Notes: generated by a model not told the origin, from the sequence alone. A stretch of DNA of 64,000 bases from Pseudobythopirellula maris (GCF_007859945.1 NZ_SJPQ01000005.1:58121-122120), one strand, 5' to 3'. Positions 51,856 to 61,149 are shown, counted from the stretch's first letter. Program-made: numbers and translations.

Positions 51856-54057
51856 TCAAGGCGACTCGATGAACCCCTCGTGCCGCACCACCCAGGCCGG
51901 GGCCGCCGGGAAGCCGGGCGCGGGGCGGTCGGGGGCGCCCTCCCAGCCGCCGGCCATCTGGGCGACCGCCCACAGCACGCCGCCGTTGCCCGGCAGGTAG
52001 AGCGGCAGGCGCTCGGTTTGGTAGTTGTGGCCGTTGGCCAGGTAGACGTTCTTGGGGGCGTCCATCAGCAGGCAGTCGACGGCGTCTTCCGGGCGGTCGA
52101 GGCGGGCGGCGGTCATCGCCATCACCGGGAAATCCCAGCCCCAGGTCGTCGGCCAGTCCCAATCCTCCAGCACCGTGTCGAGCGTGCGCGACATGGTCGC
52201 GGTGTCGATCAGATCGCTCTTGGGCATCACGCCCAGCGCGCAGAGCATCGACGGGTGGTCGTGGCGATTGAGCAGCGGGGCCGATTCGACGGCGGCGTAG
52301 TAGCCGTCCATCACGGTCGGCTGGGCGATCTTGCTCGCCACTTCGCGCCACGCGGGGTTCGGCTTGCGGCCGAGACGCTCGCTCCACTCGGCGGCGGTCT
52401 GCAGGGCCCACCGCCAGTAGACGAGCTCGAACGTGGGGTTCATCGTCGAGCGACGCGGGTAGCACTCTTGGGCCGGGATGAGCGGCGGGCCGAGCACGTA
52501 GCGCTGGCCCTCTTCGTCCCACACGGCGATGTCGGCCATGAAGTCGGCCGTCTCGACAACGAGCTCGGAGTAACGCTCCAGCGTTTCGTGGGAGGGATCG
52601 GCGCGGTAGACCAGATCGGCGAACAAGATCGGGTGCGGCTGTTGCCAGATGAGGAACTCGCCCACGCCGCTCGGCGAGCTGACGCCGTGGGGCCCGGTCA
52701 TCTTCGGCCAGCGCACGCCGGCGTAGCCTTGACGCTCGGCGATCGCCCGGGCAGCGGGCAAGATCTCCTCGTACCAGGCGAGGCTGGGGGTGAGCATCTC
52801 GGAGCGGTCCCACAGGGCGAACTGCGCCGCGTGCCAGGGGTGCATCTCCAGGTGGCCTTTGCCGTGCCAACTGTTGGTGGTGAGCCCCGTCTCCTGCGGC
52901 GGCATGGGGCCCGCGCACTGGATGGCGGTGAGGTACTGCGACAGCACGACGCGCCGCTCCAGTTCGCGCCAACGCGGGTCTTGGCTCTCGGACAGGTCGA
53001 CCGCCGCGCCCGACCGCCAGAACGCCTCCCAGTGCTTGGCCGAGGCGTCGCGGAGCGAGGCGAAGCTTAGCGGCGTGGCGCCGTTGTCGCGGTTGTCGTC
53101 GCGGTTGTCGTCATCGAGGTCAGTCGGGGCCGGCCCCGTGGCGGGGAAATCGACCACCAGCTCCAGCACGTCGCTCCCCGGCTGGGTGACAACGGCGTGG
53201 TGCGCGGCGACTTGCTCGATCTGGGCGCCGTCGCCGAGCCGTGCGTCGACCCAGTAGCCGTCGCCGTCGAGCGTGCGGACGAAGACCGCCCGCCCGGGGG
53301 TTTGGAACATCTTGGTCGAGTGCCGCTCGGGCTGGTCGAACGATTGCACCGGGTAGCCCCACTCGCCGGTGGGGTAGCTGAAGCGGAGCTCCACTCCCAC
53401 GTCGCCGCTCGCCACGAGGGGCGAGGTCACACGCACCGCCACCGCGTCGCGTTGCGGGTCGCCAACGGTTTGCACCTCGACGGTCTGGCCGCGGAACGTG
53501 AACCGGCTGGTCGCCTCGCCCGCCCACAGCGTGAGCCGTTGGTTGATCTCGCTGAGGTCGCCCTCGGCGGCCCGGTCGCCGTTCTCTTTGCGGAGCACCA
53601 GCCCGATCTGCGCCAGGCTCATGCGGTGCGGGTTGCGGCGGATGTGCTGCCCCGCGTCGCCGTTCTGTCCGTCGGAGTAGCTGACCGAGCGCCCCTCCAC
53701 CTCGTAGTCGCTGAGCGTCTGCTCGTACGTGTACCCCTGGGGGTTGGGGAACGTGTGCCAGTGGCGGTCAGACATCGTCACGAGCGGCAGGTTCTTGCCG
53801 CCGTCGCCGGGGAAGGTCTGCAGGCCGGTCGCGTCGAACGTGAACGCGAAGCCGCCGTTGCCGACCGACAGCGGCGCCTCGGGCGCCAGGCGGTCGTGCG
53901 TCGGGTCGTGACGAGAGACGACCGCCTGGCGGTCGATCGGCGCCTCGGCGGCGGCCGGCGCCGCAGCGGGCATGACCAACGCCAGGAAGCAGGCCAGCAG
54001 GGCGGCGGGGCGGAGCACGGGGCGTGCACGGAGCGTCTCTTGAGCAGGGGTGGGCAT
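51856..54057 (-). CDS. Secreted (alpha/alpha)6-barrel glycoside hydrolase, GH65/GH95-like
   Basis: The product is 733 aa from ATG 54057, with GGAA upstream and a signal peptide (RPAALLACFLALVMPAAA); ATG 54078 is a less likely alternative. An N-terminal beta-sandwich (about residues 40-330; LSVGNGGFAFTFDATGLQTF at its start) is followed by a helical domain with the landmarks NSWHGKGHLEMHPWHAAQFA (about 415), GVGEFLIWQQPHPILFADLV (about 495) and GHNYQTERLPLYLPGNGGVL near the C-terminus. These are typical of clan GH-L (GH65, GH95 and relatives). A disordered NRDDNRDNG patch, a short DNA repeat, lies at about residue 325. The substrate is unknown; alpha-glycosides such as fucosides, trehalose or kojibiose are substrates in related families. 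Confidence 0.8.
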   Translation of the reverse strand: MPTPAQETLRARPVLRPAALLACFLALVMPAAAPAAAEAPIDRQAVVSRHDPTHDRLAPEAPLSVGNGGFAFTFDATGLQTFPGDGGKNLPLVTMSDRHWHTFPNPQGYTYEQTLSDYEVEGRSVSYSDGQNGDAGQHIRRNPHRMSLAQIGLVLRKENGDRAAEGDLSEINQRLTLWAGEATSRFTFRGQTVEVQTVGDPQRDAVAVRVTSPLVASGDVGVELRFSYPTGEWGYPVQSFDQPERHSTKMFQTPGRAVFVRTLDGDGYWVDARLGDGAQIEQVAAHHAVVTQPGSDVLELVVDFPATGPAPTDLDDDNRDDNRDNGATPLSFASLRDASAKHWEAFWRSGAAVDLSESQDPRWRELERRVVLSQYLTAIQCAGPMPPQETGLTTNSWHGKGHLEMHPWHAAQFALWDRSEMLTPSLAWYEEILPAARAIAERQGYAGVRWPKMTGPHGVSSPSGVGEFLIWQQPHPILFADLVYRADPSHETLERYSELVVETADFMADIAVWDEEGQRYVLGPPLIPAQECYPRRSTMNPTFELVYWRWALQTAAEWSERLGRKPNPAWREVASKIAQPTVMDGYYAAVESAPLLNRHDHPSMLCALGVMPKSDLIDTATMSRTLDTVLEDWDWPTTWGWDFPVMAMTAARLDRPEDAVDCLLMDAPKNVYLANGHNYQTERLPLYLPGNGGVLWAVAQMAGGWEGAPDRPAPGFPAAPAWVVRHEGFIESP

Positions 54058-54512
54058 CTTGGTTCCGGGAGTCGGCATGCGAGGATAAGTCGGGGAAAAG
54101 TTCGTGTAGAAAGCCAAGTTTACACCGTTTGCGAGGCCCCGTGAGGCGCCGCTCGGCGCCCGTGGCCAGGGCCCCTGCGGATAGGCGCGTGACTCGCCCA
54201 ATACGTTGACCGCTTTGCCCCGGCTGCTTAGGCTTTAAATGCAAGGTTGCAGGCCCCCTTCGGGGCTTCGAGGCGGATATTCTTGAGCGAACGACCGGGC
54301 CGGAACCCGTACTCTGCTAAGACCATACCCCCCTCCCGCGGGCCGCTACGGCGCGATCTCGGCAAGATCGTCTCGCCGACGCGTTTCTGACCCGCACGGC
54401 GATTGCTATCGACTCGCCCGCTAAGAAGGTGGACTTCGCCAGCCCCGGCCGAACGCCGCCCATACCCGATCGATCCGAACCCGATCGATCCGAACCAAGG
54501 CTCACCCTACCG
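54058..54512. other. Divergent intergenic region
   Basis: About 455 bases between the divergent hydrolase and PEP-CTERM genes; no gene was recognised. A 14-base direct repeat (GATCGATCCGAACC) occurs twice just upstream of the plus-strand gene, at about 54470-54497. Confidence 0.5.
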
Positions 54513-56762
54513 ATGACGCGTTTCAACACGCTTGCTACGGCCGCCCCGCGGCTCGCACGATGGCTCGCCACCGCCTGCTGCCTGGCCGCAGCGGCCACGC
54601 TCTGCGCGCCGGCCGCGGCCGAGGTGGCGATCGGCGGGTTCATCCCGCTCGTGGGACTCGGGCTCACCGACGAGTACCAAACGTTCGACGAGGACGCCAG
54701 CTTCTTCATCGCCGACCCCGCCTACTCGGCCGGGGGATCGCCGCTCGGCGTGGGGGGCGCCCACTACGAGCTCGCCTTGCTCGACACGGGCGCCGCCACC
54801 CACATCCTCACCCGTGAGGCGTACGACCGGTTCGGCATCGCCAGCGAGGGGCTCAGCGGCACGAACTTCCAGCCGGTCGGCGGCGCCACGGGCATCGTGA
54901 ACCTGCGGATCAACGACCCGATGGGCGTTTACACCACGGGCCTGGCCAACCGCACGGCGGCGGGCGGCGATTTGGGGCTCAACAGCGCGACGTTCCGTGG
55001 TCAGACGAGCACCGCGGTGCTGTCGGCGCCCAACGTGGATCAATGGAAGCTGCCCAACATCATCGGCCTGCCGATGGCGGCCCACCACGCGTTGGTCATC
55101 CGCAACGACCTGCCGCAGGTCTTCGAGCAGGACGGCCGCACGGTCCGCACCCCGCAGGTCGAGCTCCGCGACCTCGGCTCGGGGGGCGCCGGCGCCGGGC
55201 CGGGGGGGACCGACATCCTGCGCCGCGCCCAGCTGAGCCTGAACCCGGGAACGGGCTTCATCCAGGGGCCGTTCTACCTGCAGAACCTCGACATCGGCAT
55301 CGACCTGGAATTCAACTTCCACGACAACCCGCAGTCGCCCACCGTCGTGGAGAACGGCGCGTTGTTTATTGACGTCGACATGACCAACGGCGCCGACGAG
55401 ATCCGCGACAGCGGCTTCCTGTTCGACACGGGCGCCGACATGACGGTCATCTCGACCCAAACCGCGGTGCGGCTCGGGATCGACCCGATCCTCGACAAGG
55501 CCGACTTCGTGCTGGAGGTCGAGGGGTCGGGCGGCGTGCAGGGGGGCATCCCCGGCTACTACATCGACGAGCTCAACCTCGACACGGCGGGCGGCACGTT
55601 CCGCCTGCAGAACGTGCCGATCGCCGTGCTCGACGTGACCAACCCGAACGACCCGGGCAACGTGATCAACGGCATCCTCGGCATGCACCTGTTCAACGGC
55701 CGCAACATCGCGATCGACGCCAACGCGTCGGTGGGGCAGGGCGGGGCGCCGCCGGCGCTCTACATCAGCGACCCGGTCACCCACGAGGCCCGCTGGGGCA
55801 ACCAAGGGCCCGACGGCGCCTGGGACGCCGGCGGCGAGTGGGTCGCCGGCGCGGCGCCCGGCCTGTTGGCCGACGCCCAGGTGGTCGCCGAAGGGGGCGA
55901 CCGCACGGCGCGTGTCGCGGCCGACGCGTTGGTCTACCGGGCCACGATCGCCGGCGAAGCGGGCGCCAAGATGACGGTCGAGGTCGCCGCCGACGCGACC
56001 CTCACCACCTACGGCGAGACGCGCATCGACGCCGGCGGGGCGGTCCATCTTGAGGGGGGCGTGCTCGACGCCCAGTACGTGAACCTCAACGAGGGGGCCG
56101 TGCTCCGCGGCGAGGGAACCGTTGCGGTCGGCGTCGGCCCGATCGAGGGCGCGCTGCGCAATCTCGCCGGACGCCTCGAAGTCGGCGGCGACGGGCCCGG
56201 CGACCTCCATGTCATCGGCGACCTCTCCACTCTCGACGAGGCCGTCACGGCGTTCGACCTCACCGCCGCCGGCCACGACCGCCTGAGCGTCGATCGCTTC
56301 GCGTTCCTCGCCGGCGAGTTGGAGGTGTCGCTCGACGAGGGCGTCGCCCCGCAGATCGGGATGGGTTTCGAGCTCATCGCCGCCGGCGACGGCGTCTTCG
56401 GCGAGTTCGATTCGCTCGACCTGCCGGTGGGCTACCTCTGGCGCGTCGACTACGAGTCGAACGCCGTGGTCCTCACGGCCACGGCCGTCGGCCTGCAGGG
56501 CGATTACAACGGCAACGGCGTGGTGGACGCGGCCGACTTCACCGTGTGGCGCGACTCGCTCGGCTCGACCACCAACCTCGCCGCCGACGGCGACCTCAGC
56601 GGCGGCGTGGGCCCGGAAGACTGGCAAGTGTGGGCCGACAACTTCGGCAACTCGCTGCCGGCGACGGCGGCGGGCGTGCCGGAGCCGGGGGCGATCGCAG
56701 CAATCCTGCTCGGAATCACGTCCGTTTCTGGCGTGATTCGACGCCGACGACAAGCGGTATGA
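54513..56762 (+). CDS. PEP-CTERM retropepsin/pepsin-like aspartic protease with two DTG motifs
   Basis: The product is 749 aa from ATG 54513, with a signal peptide (MTRFNTLATAAPRLARWLAT..APAAA). Two DTG catalytic motifs are visible: LALLDTGAATHILTREAYDR (Asp91) and FLFDTGADMTVISTQTAVRL (Asp305). Each is followed by the hydrophobic-hydrophobic-Gly element expected in an A2/A1-type aspartic protease (NIIGLPMAAHHAL and GILGMHLFNGRNI). A single chain with both halves suggests a self-contained bilobed protease. A long beta region (residues about 420-640) follows, then GDYNGNGVVDAADFTVWRD and a second weaker loop, then VPEPGAIAAILLGITSVSGV with an Arg-rich end. It is convergent with the next gene by six bases. 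Confidence 0.8.
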   Translation: MTRFNTLATAAPRLARWLATACCLAAAATLCAPAAAEVAIGGFIPLVGLGLTDEYQTFDEDASFFIADPAYSAGGSPLGVGGAHYELALLDTGAATHILTREAYDRFGIASEGLSGTNFQPVGGATGIVNLRINDPMGVYTTGLANRTAAGGDLGLNSATFRGQTSTAVLSAPNVDQWKLPNIIGLPMAAHHALVIRNDLPQVFEQDGRTVRTPQVELRDLGSGGAGAGPGGTDILRRAQLSLNPGTGFIQGPFYLQNLDIGIDLEFNFHDNPQSPTVVENGALFIDVDMTNGADEIRDSGFLFDTGADMTVISTQTAVRLGIDPILDKADFVLEVEGSGGVQGGIPGYYIDELNLDTAGGTFRLQNVPIAVLDVTNPNDPGNVINGILGMHLFNGRNIAIDANASVGQGGAPPALYISDPVTHEARWGNQGPDGAWDAGGEWVAGAAPGLLADAQVVAEGGDRTARVAADALVYRATIAGEAGAKMTVEVAADATLTTYGETRIDAGGAVHLEGGVLDAQYVNLNEGAVLRGEGTVAVGVGPIEGALRNLAGRLEVGGDGPGDLHVIGDLSTLDEAVTAFDLTAAGHDRLSVDRFAFLAGELEVSLDEGVAPQIGMGFELIAAGDGVFGEFDSLDLPVGYLWRVDYESNAVVLTATAVGLQGDYNGNGVVDAADFTVWRDSLGSTTNLAADGDLSGGVGPEDWQVWADNFGNSLPATAAGVPEPGAIAAILLGITSVSGVIRRRRQAV

Positions 56763-56767
56763 TGGCC

Positions 56768-57559
56768 CTATAAAGAAGCCCGCCGCCGGCTCGCTAAGCA
56801 AGCCGCCACGCCGCATGCTGCCAGCAGAGTTGCCGCAGCGGGCTCCGGCATGTAGACAAACTCGCCACGGATCTGGATCGCAGCGATGTTGGCGACCTCG
56901 TTCACGGGCACGCCGATGATCACGCCAGGAAGACTCTGAAAGCCCAGCGTCGTGGCGGTGATTTCAACGTCGTCAAAGCGGAGGTAATCCCCGCCGTTGA
57001 CCCCAGGGAATACACCGGTGAGCGGCAAAGCGGTCGAGGCTACGACGCCGCTCCCGAGGAAGGGATTGATCACGATGGTCCCTCCGCCGCTGGAGCTCGG
57101 GCCCGGCCTGTTGAAGTACACCACCAAGTCGACCGGTGAGGTTGTTTTCAATTCTCTGATCGAGAACCCAAAGAAATTGGGATTCGGCTCCAGGGTGACG
57201 CCGTCACTAAGGGGGCCGAAGGCCGCAGCGACGTTTTCGACGCCGCCGTGAAATCCTGACGTCAGATTGGGAGCGTTGATGCACTGGCAAGGATGCACGT
57301 TGTCGCCAAACGGCTGGCCAAATTCATCGAGCAAAGTCGGCACATTGAATTGAATCGATACGCCGCTGCCCGGAGCGAAAGACTGGACGGTTACCTCGTT
57401 CCAATAACTCCCTCCAGACGAACTGAGTACGCCATCGTCGCCGGCGTAAGCGCCTCCGTTACCGAAGTCGAGGTTAAGCGTCCTCACATTGTTTTGCGCC
57501 GACACAAGTGCGGGCAGACTCGCTAAGAGGACCAACGTAAAAATTCGCGATGTACTCAT
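56768..57559 (-). CDS. PEP-CTERM protein, unknown function
   Basis: The product is 263 aa from ATG 57559; GAGG lies seven bases upstream. The signal peptide is MSTSRIFTLVLLASLPALVSA. The mature part is beta-rich (VRTLNLDFGNGGAYAGDDGV) with no recognised domain. The tail MPEPAAATLLAACGVAACLASR plus Arg is a PEP-CTERM variant with Met in place of Val. It ends six bases from the stop of the convergent protease gene, with no terminator between. Confidence 0.7.
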   Translation of the reverse strand: MSTSRIFTLVLLASLPALVSAQNNVRTLNLDFGNGGAYAGDDGVLSSSGGSYWNEVTVQSFAPGSGVSIQFNVPTLLDEFGQPFGDNVHPCQCINAPNLTSGFHGGVENVAAAFGPLSDGVTLEPNPNFFGFSIRELKTTSPVDLVVYFNRPGPSSSGGGTIVINPFLGSGVVASTALPLTGVFPGVNGGDYLRFDDVEITATTLGFQSLPGVIIGVPVNEVANIAAIQIRGEFVYMPEPAAATLLAACGVAACLASRRRASL

Positions 57560-57829
57560 GAGAAGCCTCGTGGATAAGTCGGTTGTGGCTCCAAGGACAT
57601 CGCTCGGGCGGGCGTTGAATCCGGGCGACGCGCAAGCCTGCATAAGGAGATTGCCCCCAATTCAGTTGGCTCTATCGCCACTCTGGTGGGAGAACCGGGT
57701 CGAGAGCCGCACGACTAGAGCAGAAATCAGCTTATTTAGAATAACGCCCCTAAGGCCACCGGTCAAAATTTCTGGGTCGACGCCCATGTAGAGGACGCCG
57801 CTCTGTATCCGAGGCGGATGGCTGGCGCG

Positions 57830-58819
57830 TCAGCTCAGCCCCGCCCCGCAGCGGTTGCAGAACGCGGCGTCGGGCGCGTGGCCGGCGGCGTTGCAGGCCG
57901 GGCAGACCCGGGCGTCGGCGTCGGCGTCGGCGGCGGAGGTCGCGATTCTTTTCTTCTCGCCCTCTTGCACCTGCAGCACCTCGGCGGCGAACAGGCCGGT
58001 GGGCACGATGATGATCGCGTAGCCCAGCAGCATCACCATCGCGGCGACGCACTTGCCGACTGGCGTGACGGGCGCAATGTCGCCGTAGCCCACGGTGGTC
58101 ATCGTGACGATCGCCCAGTAGACGCTCGTCGGGATGTCGGTGAAACCGCTCCCTTGCCCCGCCTCGATCAGGTACATCAGCGTGCCCAAGATCACGATCG
58201 AGCAGACGATCACCGTCAGGAACACCGTGATCCGCGGCCAGGTGTGGCGCAGCGCAAAGAGCAGCGAGCGTGCCTCGGTGAGGTGCCGGGCGAGCTTGAG
58301 CACGCGGAACACCCGCAGCAGCCGCAGCGTGCGGATCGTGGCCAGGGTGTGGGCGCCGGTGAAGAACAGCGCCAGATAGCTCGGCGCCAGCGACACGATG
58401 TCGACGATGCCGAAGAAGCTGAACGTGTAGCGAGTCGGCTTTCTGACGCACGCCAACCGGGCCAAGAACTCCAGGCTGAAGAGCAGCGTGATCACCCACT
58501 CGACAGTCGCCAGCTGGGGGCCCCACTCGGCCGAGATTGACTCAACGCTTTCGAGCATCACGGCCAAGATGCTCAGCATGATGACGACCAGCAGCACGAG
58601 GTCGAACCACTTGCCCGACGGGGTGTCGGACTCGAAGATCACGTCGTACCACTTGCGCTGCCACGGGGCCGGTCCGGCTCGCAGGCCGGGTGTTTCGCGG
58701 CGGAAGAGGTCGGGCTCGGTGAGCCCCGGGGTCCCTTGGGGGGCGCCCATGTGGGGATCGGCTAACGGATCGGTGGGGGGATCGGCCTGGGGCTCGACGG
58801 GCGGTTCGGCGTCGCTCAT
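57830..58819 (-). CDS. Voltage-gated-type potassium channel with C-terminal zinc ribbon
   Basis: The product is 329 aa from ATG 58819 (MSDAEPPVEPQADPPTDPLA), with a Pro/Asp-rich cytoplasmic start. Six helices follow: S1 near WFDLVLLVVIMLSILAVML, S4 RTLRLLRVFRVLKLARH (regular Arg/Lys), then S5, a pore loop with selectivity filter TMTTVGYGDIAPV (about residue 232), and S6. After the channel is a linker with Glu-Lys-Lys, and the C-terminus is a zinc ribbon, CPACNAAGHAPDAAFCNRCG. The ribbon may be a regulatory or assembly domain. The DPLADPHMGAP start is unusual. Confidence 0.88.
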   Translation of the reverse strand: MSDAEPPVEPQADPPTDPLADPHMGAPQGTPGLTEPDLFRRETPGLRAGPAPWQRKWYDVIFESDTPSGKWFDLVLLVVIMLSILAVMLESVESISAEWGPQLATVEWVITLLFSLEFLARLACVRKPTRYTFSFFGIVDIVSLAPSYLALFFTGAHTLATIRTLRLLRVFRVLKLARHLTEARSLLFALRHTWPRITVFLTVIVCSIVILGTLMYLIEAGQGSGFTDIPTSVYWAIVTMTTVGYGDIAPVTPVGKCVAAMVMLLGYAIIIVPTGLFAAEVLQVQEGEKKRIATSAADADADARVCPACNAAGHAPDAAFCNRCGAGLS

Positions 58820-58879
58820 ATCGGGGAGTGTACCCGCCAGCAACGCCCGCACCAACGCCATTGGCGTGGGCGGGCGGTC

Positions 58880-59056
58880 TCAGAAGTTGAACAAGAAGTG
58901 GCCGACCGCAACGACCGCGATCGCGGCGACGACAGAAACGATCCCCGTGCTCTTCGCTTTCGAGCCACCCCCCTGCGAGACGCTTCGGAAAGACTTCACG
59001 GCGTTAAATACAAGCAGTGCGGCCAGCAGGACGAATAGCAAGAAGAAGAGATTCAT
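58880..59056 (-). CDS. Short two-helix membrane peptide (58 aa)
   Basis: It is below the usual length cut-off and found by direct reading. ATG 59056 begins MNLFFLLFVLLAALLVFNAV. A basic turn follows (KSFRSVSQGGGSKAKSTG), then a second helix IVSVVAAIAVVAVGHFLFNF and TGA at 58880-58882. Codon use fits the neighbours and AGG lies upstream. The two-helix hairpin with a positive loop resembles small bacterial membrane proteins of unknown function. It lies 60 bases upstream of the K+ channel gene and on the same strand. Confidence 0.65.
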   Translation of the reverse strand: MNLFFLLFVLLAALLVFNAVKSFRSVSQGGGSKAKSTGIVSVVAAIAVVAVGHFLFNF

Positions 59057-59104
59057 GATGGGGGCCTGTTGGCGCCTGGAGTGAACTGCCCAAGCGGCCG
59101 TGTT

Positions 59105-59671
59105 TCAGAGCTCGCCGAGCTTCTGGAGGATCGACCGCCACTCTTCCTCGACCCCGAGCTGCTCGGCGAAACGGTCGAGGTATTGGCGGTCGATCTCGAC
59201 GGCGCCGGTCACGAGGATCCCCGTGATGTCTCGCACGTGCTTCTCGGAGCCGCCCTCACGGTAATAAATCAGCTTTGCCAGGATCACGTCTTCGGGCGCC
59301 GCGACCTTGACGTACTTTTCGGGGAGAAGAGGCGCTTGGATGCAGCGGGACAGTTGTGTGCGAGACCAGTCGCTATCGCCCGCGATCATGAAATCGATTT
59401 TGTTCCCCGAGGCGGGGTGCAGGAGATTGAACTGCCCGCGGCATTCGACCGCTTCGTGTGCGGCGGTCTTGCTGACATAGAAATCGTCAGCGTGGAAGGC
59501 GTTGCAGATCGACTCGGCGTCGAACACGTCGAGATCAACCACAAGATCGATGTCTTGGGTCAAACGGGGCTCTCCCCAAGCCCCGCTAGCGAATGAGCCC
59601 ACGACGGCGTAATCAACCCCCAGTCGGTCGAGAGTCTCAACGACGAGACGCAGCAGGTCCAGCTGGTCCAC
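59105..59671 (-). CDS. Nucleotidyltransferase (MNT/AbiEii-like)
   Basis: The 188-aa product starts at GTG 59671; GAGGAT lies upstream. It has the nucleotidyltransferase core: GSFASGAWGEPRLTQDIDL gives G25-S26 with Asp40 and Asp42, and NKIDFMI supplies the third Asp93. The C-terminal part is helical. Such proteins act as toxin or antitoxin modules (MntA/HepT, AbiEii) or modify small molecules. The gene overlaps its upstream neighbour by 35 bases, so they are translationally coupled. Confidence 0.8.
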   Translation of the reverse strand: MDQLDLLRLVVETLDRLGVDYAVVGSFASGAWGEPRLTQDIDLVVDLDVFDAESICNAFHADDFYVSKTAAHEAVECRGQFNLLHPASGNKIDFMIAGDSDWSRTQLSRCIQAPLLPEKYVKVAAPEDVILAKLIYYREGGSEKHVRDITGILVTGAVEIDRQYLDRFAEQLGVEEEWRSILQKLGEL

Positions 59672-59876
59672 CGGCCATCCTCCGCGCGACCTCGGTCTCG
59701 ATCTCTCGATCAGACCATTGGGGGTTTAAGGCTCGGGCTGTCGCGGCGATCATCGCCCTGGCGGTCCGGTTCGAGGCCCCGATCATCGCCACGCGCTCGG
59801 CGACCGACTTCGAGCGAAAAATCGCCGCCTGCGCCGGATCGACGACTTCGATATTGCGGGGGTCGATGGCGGGCAT
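59637..59876 (-). CDS. Small helical protein paired with the nucleotidyltransferase
   Basis: The product is 79 aa from ATG 59876 (MPAIDPRNIEVVDPAQAAIF), with GGAAG about eight bases upstream. It is mostly helical: RSKSVAERVAMIGASNRTAR and WSDREIETEVARRMAGGPAG. Its last 35 bases overlap the nucleotidyltransferase start in another frame. Small helical proteins encoded just before a minimal nucleotidyltransferase often form a toxin-antitoxin-like pair; no HEPN motif (RX4-6H) is seen, so the partner type differs from HepT. The function is unproven. Confidence 0.65.
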   Translation of the reverse strand: MPAIDPRNIEVVDPAQAAIFRSKSVAERVAMIGASNRTARAMIAATARALNPQWSDREIETEVARRMAGGPAGPAASRR

Positions 59877-59894
59877 GGTTCTTCCGTGGCGTGG

Positions 59895-59922
59895 GCCGCC
59901 GGCCATTGGCCGGCGGCTAAAT
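59895..59922. repeat. Palindromic element CCGGCCATTGGCCGGCGGC
   Basis: GCCGCCGGCCATTGGCCGGCGGC followed by TAAAT is a near-perfect palindrome (arms of 10-11 bases). A sister copy, CCCCGGTCATTGACCGGGGGCTAAAT, overlaps the 3' end of the gene at 62840-62865. It lies between accD and the small helical protein gene. Confidence 0.6.
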
Positions 59923-59953
59923 GGGCTAACAGCTAACAGCCATGAGCCAACCG

Positions 59954-60832
59954 CTACTTGCCGCAGTAGTCGATCGCCCGGGCGATCTCGCTCTTGAGGT
60001 CCACGCGGCGGACGATGCGGTCGATGTAGCCGTGCTCCAGCAGGAACTCGCTGGTCTGGAATCCCTCGGGCAGCTCGGTGCGGAGCGTGGCCTTGATCGT
60101 CCGCGGGCCGGCGAATCCGATCAGCGCTTTGGGCTCGGCGAACACCAGGTCGCCCAGCGAGGCGAAGCTGGCGGCCACGCCGCCCATCGTCGGGTTCGTG
60201 AGCACCGAGATGAACAGCCCGCCCGCTTGGTCGTAACGGGCCAGCGCGGCCGAGACCTTGGCCATCTGCAACAGCGACAGGATGCCCTCGTGCATGCGGG
60301 CGCCGCCGCCCGACGCGCTGATGATGATCAGCGGCAGGTTCTGCTCGGTGGCGCGCTCAACGAGCCGCGTGAGCCGCTCGCCGACGACCGAGCCCATGCT
60401 GCCCATGATGAAGGCCGAGTCCGTCACGCCGAACGCCACGCGGCGGGCGCGGATCATGCCGGAGCCCGTCAGGGCGGCGTCGCTCAGGCCGGTCCGTTTC
60501 TGCTCGGCGACGATCCGCTCGGCGTACGGCTTCTTGTCGGCGAAGCCCAGCGGGTCGGTCGGCCTGAGCGTGGAGTCCCACTCCTCGAAGGTCCCCTCGT
60601 CGAGCACCGTGCGCACGCGGTCGGCGGCGCTGAGGTACATGTGGCGCCCGCAGACCGGGCAGACGCTCATCTGCCGCTCGACTTCCTTGCGGAAGACGGT
60701 CTCGCCGCAATCGTCGCAGCGCAGCCACAGGCCGCTCGGCACGCCGCGTTTCTCACGCGGGGCTCGGGGCGTGGGCCGCTTGGGCTCGTCCGACGAGGCG
60801 CTGGCGGCGGGGTTGGCGTCTCCGATCGACAT
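59954..60832 (-). CDS. accD: Acetyl-CoA carboxylase carboxyltransferase subunit beta
   Basis: The product is 292 aa from ATG 60832; upstream open frame is non-conserved. AccD with AccA transfers carboxyl from biotin to acetyl-CoA, the first step of fatty-acid synthesis. A zinc ribbon near the N-terminus has Cys39, Cys42, Cys58 and Cys61 (CDDCG and CPVCG). The crotonase core is intact, with SGSMIRAR-type [26 protein letters not shown] and [17 protein letters not shown], followed by [17 protein letters not shown]. The gene stands apart from the fab cluster and from accA, which is not in the window. Confidence 0.94.
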   Translation of the reverse strand: MSIGDANPAASASSDEPKRPTPRAPREKRGVPSGLWLRCDDCGETVFRKEVERQMSVCPVCGRHMYLSAADRVRTVLDEGTFEEWDSTLRPTDPLGFADKKPYAERIVAEQKRTGLSDAALTGSGMIRARRVAFGVTDSAFIMGSMGSVVGERLTRLVERATEQNLPLIIISASGGGARMHEGILSLLQMAKVSAALARYDQAGGLFISVLTNPTMGGVAASFASLGDLVFAEPKALIGFAGPRTIKATLRTELPEGFQTSEFLLEHGYIDRIVRRVDLKSEIARAIDYCGK

Positions 60833-61149
60833 CACGCGGCTGTTCACGCTGATGGGGGGCATGCCTGGCGACGCGGCGCTAAGGAGGCCGCCGGGGATGG
60901 GGAATGGGTCAGGGTCATCAGGCCGCGGCCGCTCCCCGGGGGGACCGGTCGGCCAACTCCACATGGTAACAAGCCGCCATAAACCCCACCATGCCAGCAG
61001 TCCCGGTGGCCAAGTGGGGGCTGCGAGTCTGACCGCCGGGCGACCACGCTCGGCAATCTTGTGCGATCGGCCGATTTCGCCGAGAAAAAGGGGGTTGGCT
61101 GGGGGCGCCGCCCAGCGGAATCGCCCCTCAGGCCCTAGCAAATCGCCCG
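60833..61149. other. Divergent intergenic region
   Basis: About 315 bases between accD and the DNA glycosylase gene. No gene or distinctive structure was recognised; the promoters of both genes are expected here. Confidence 0.45.
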
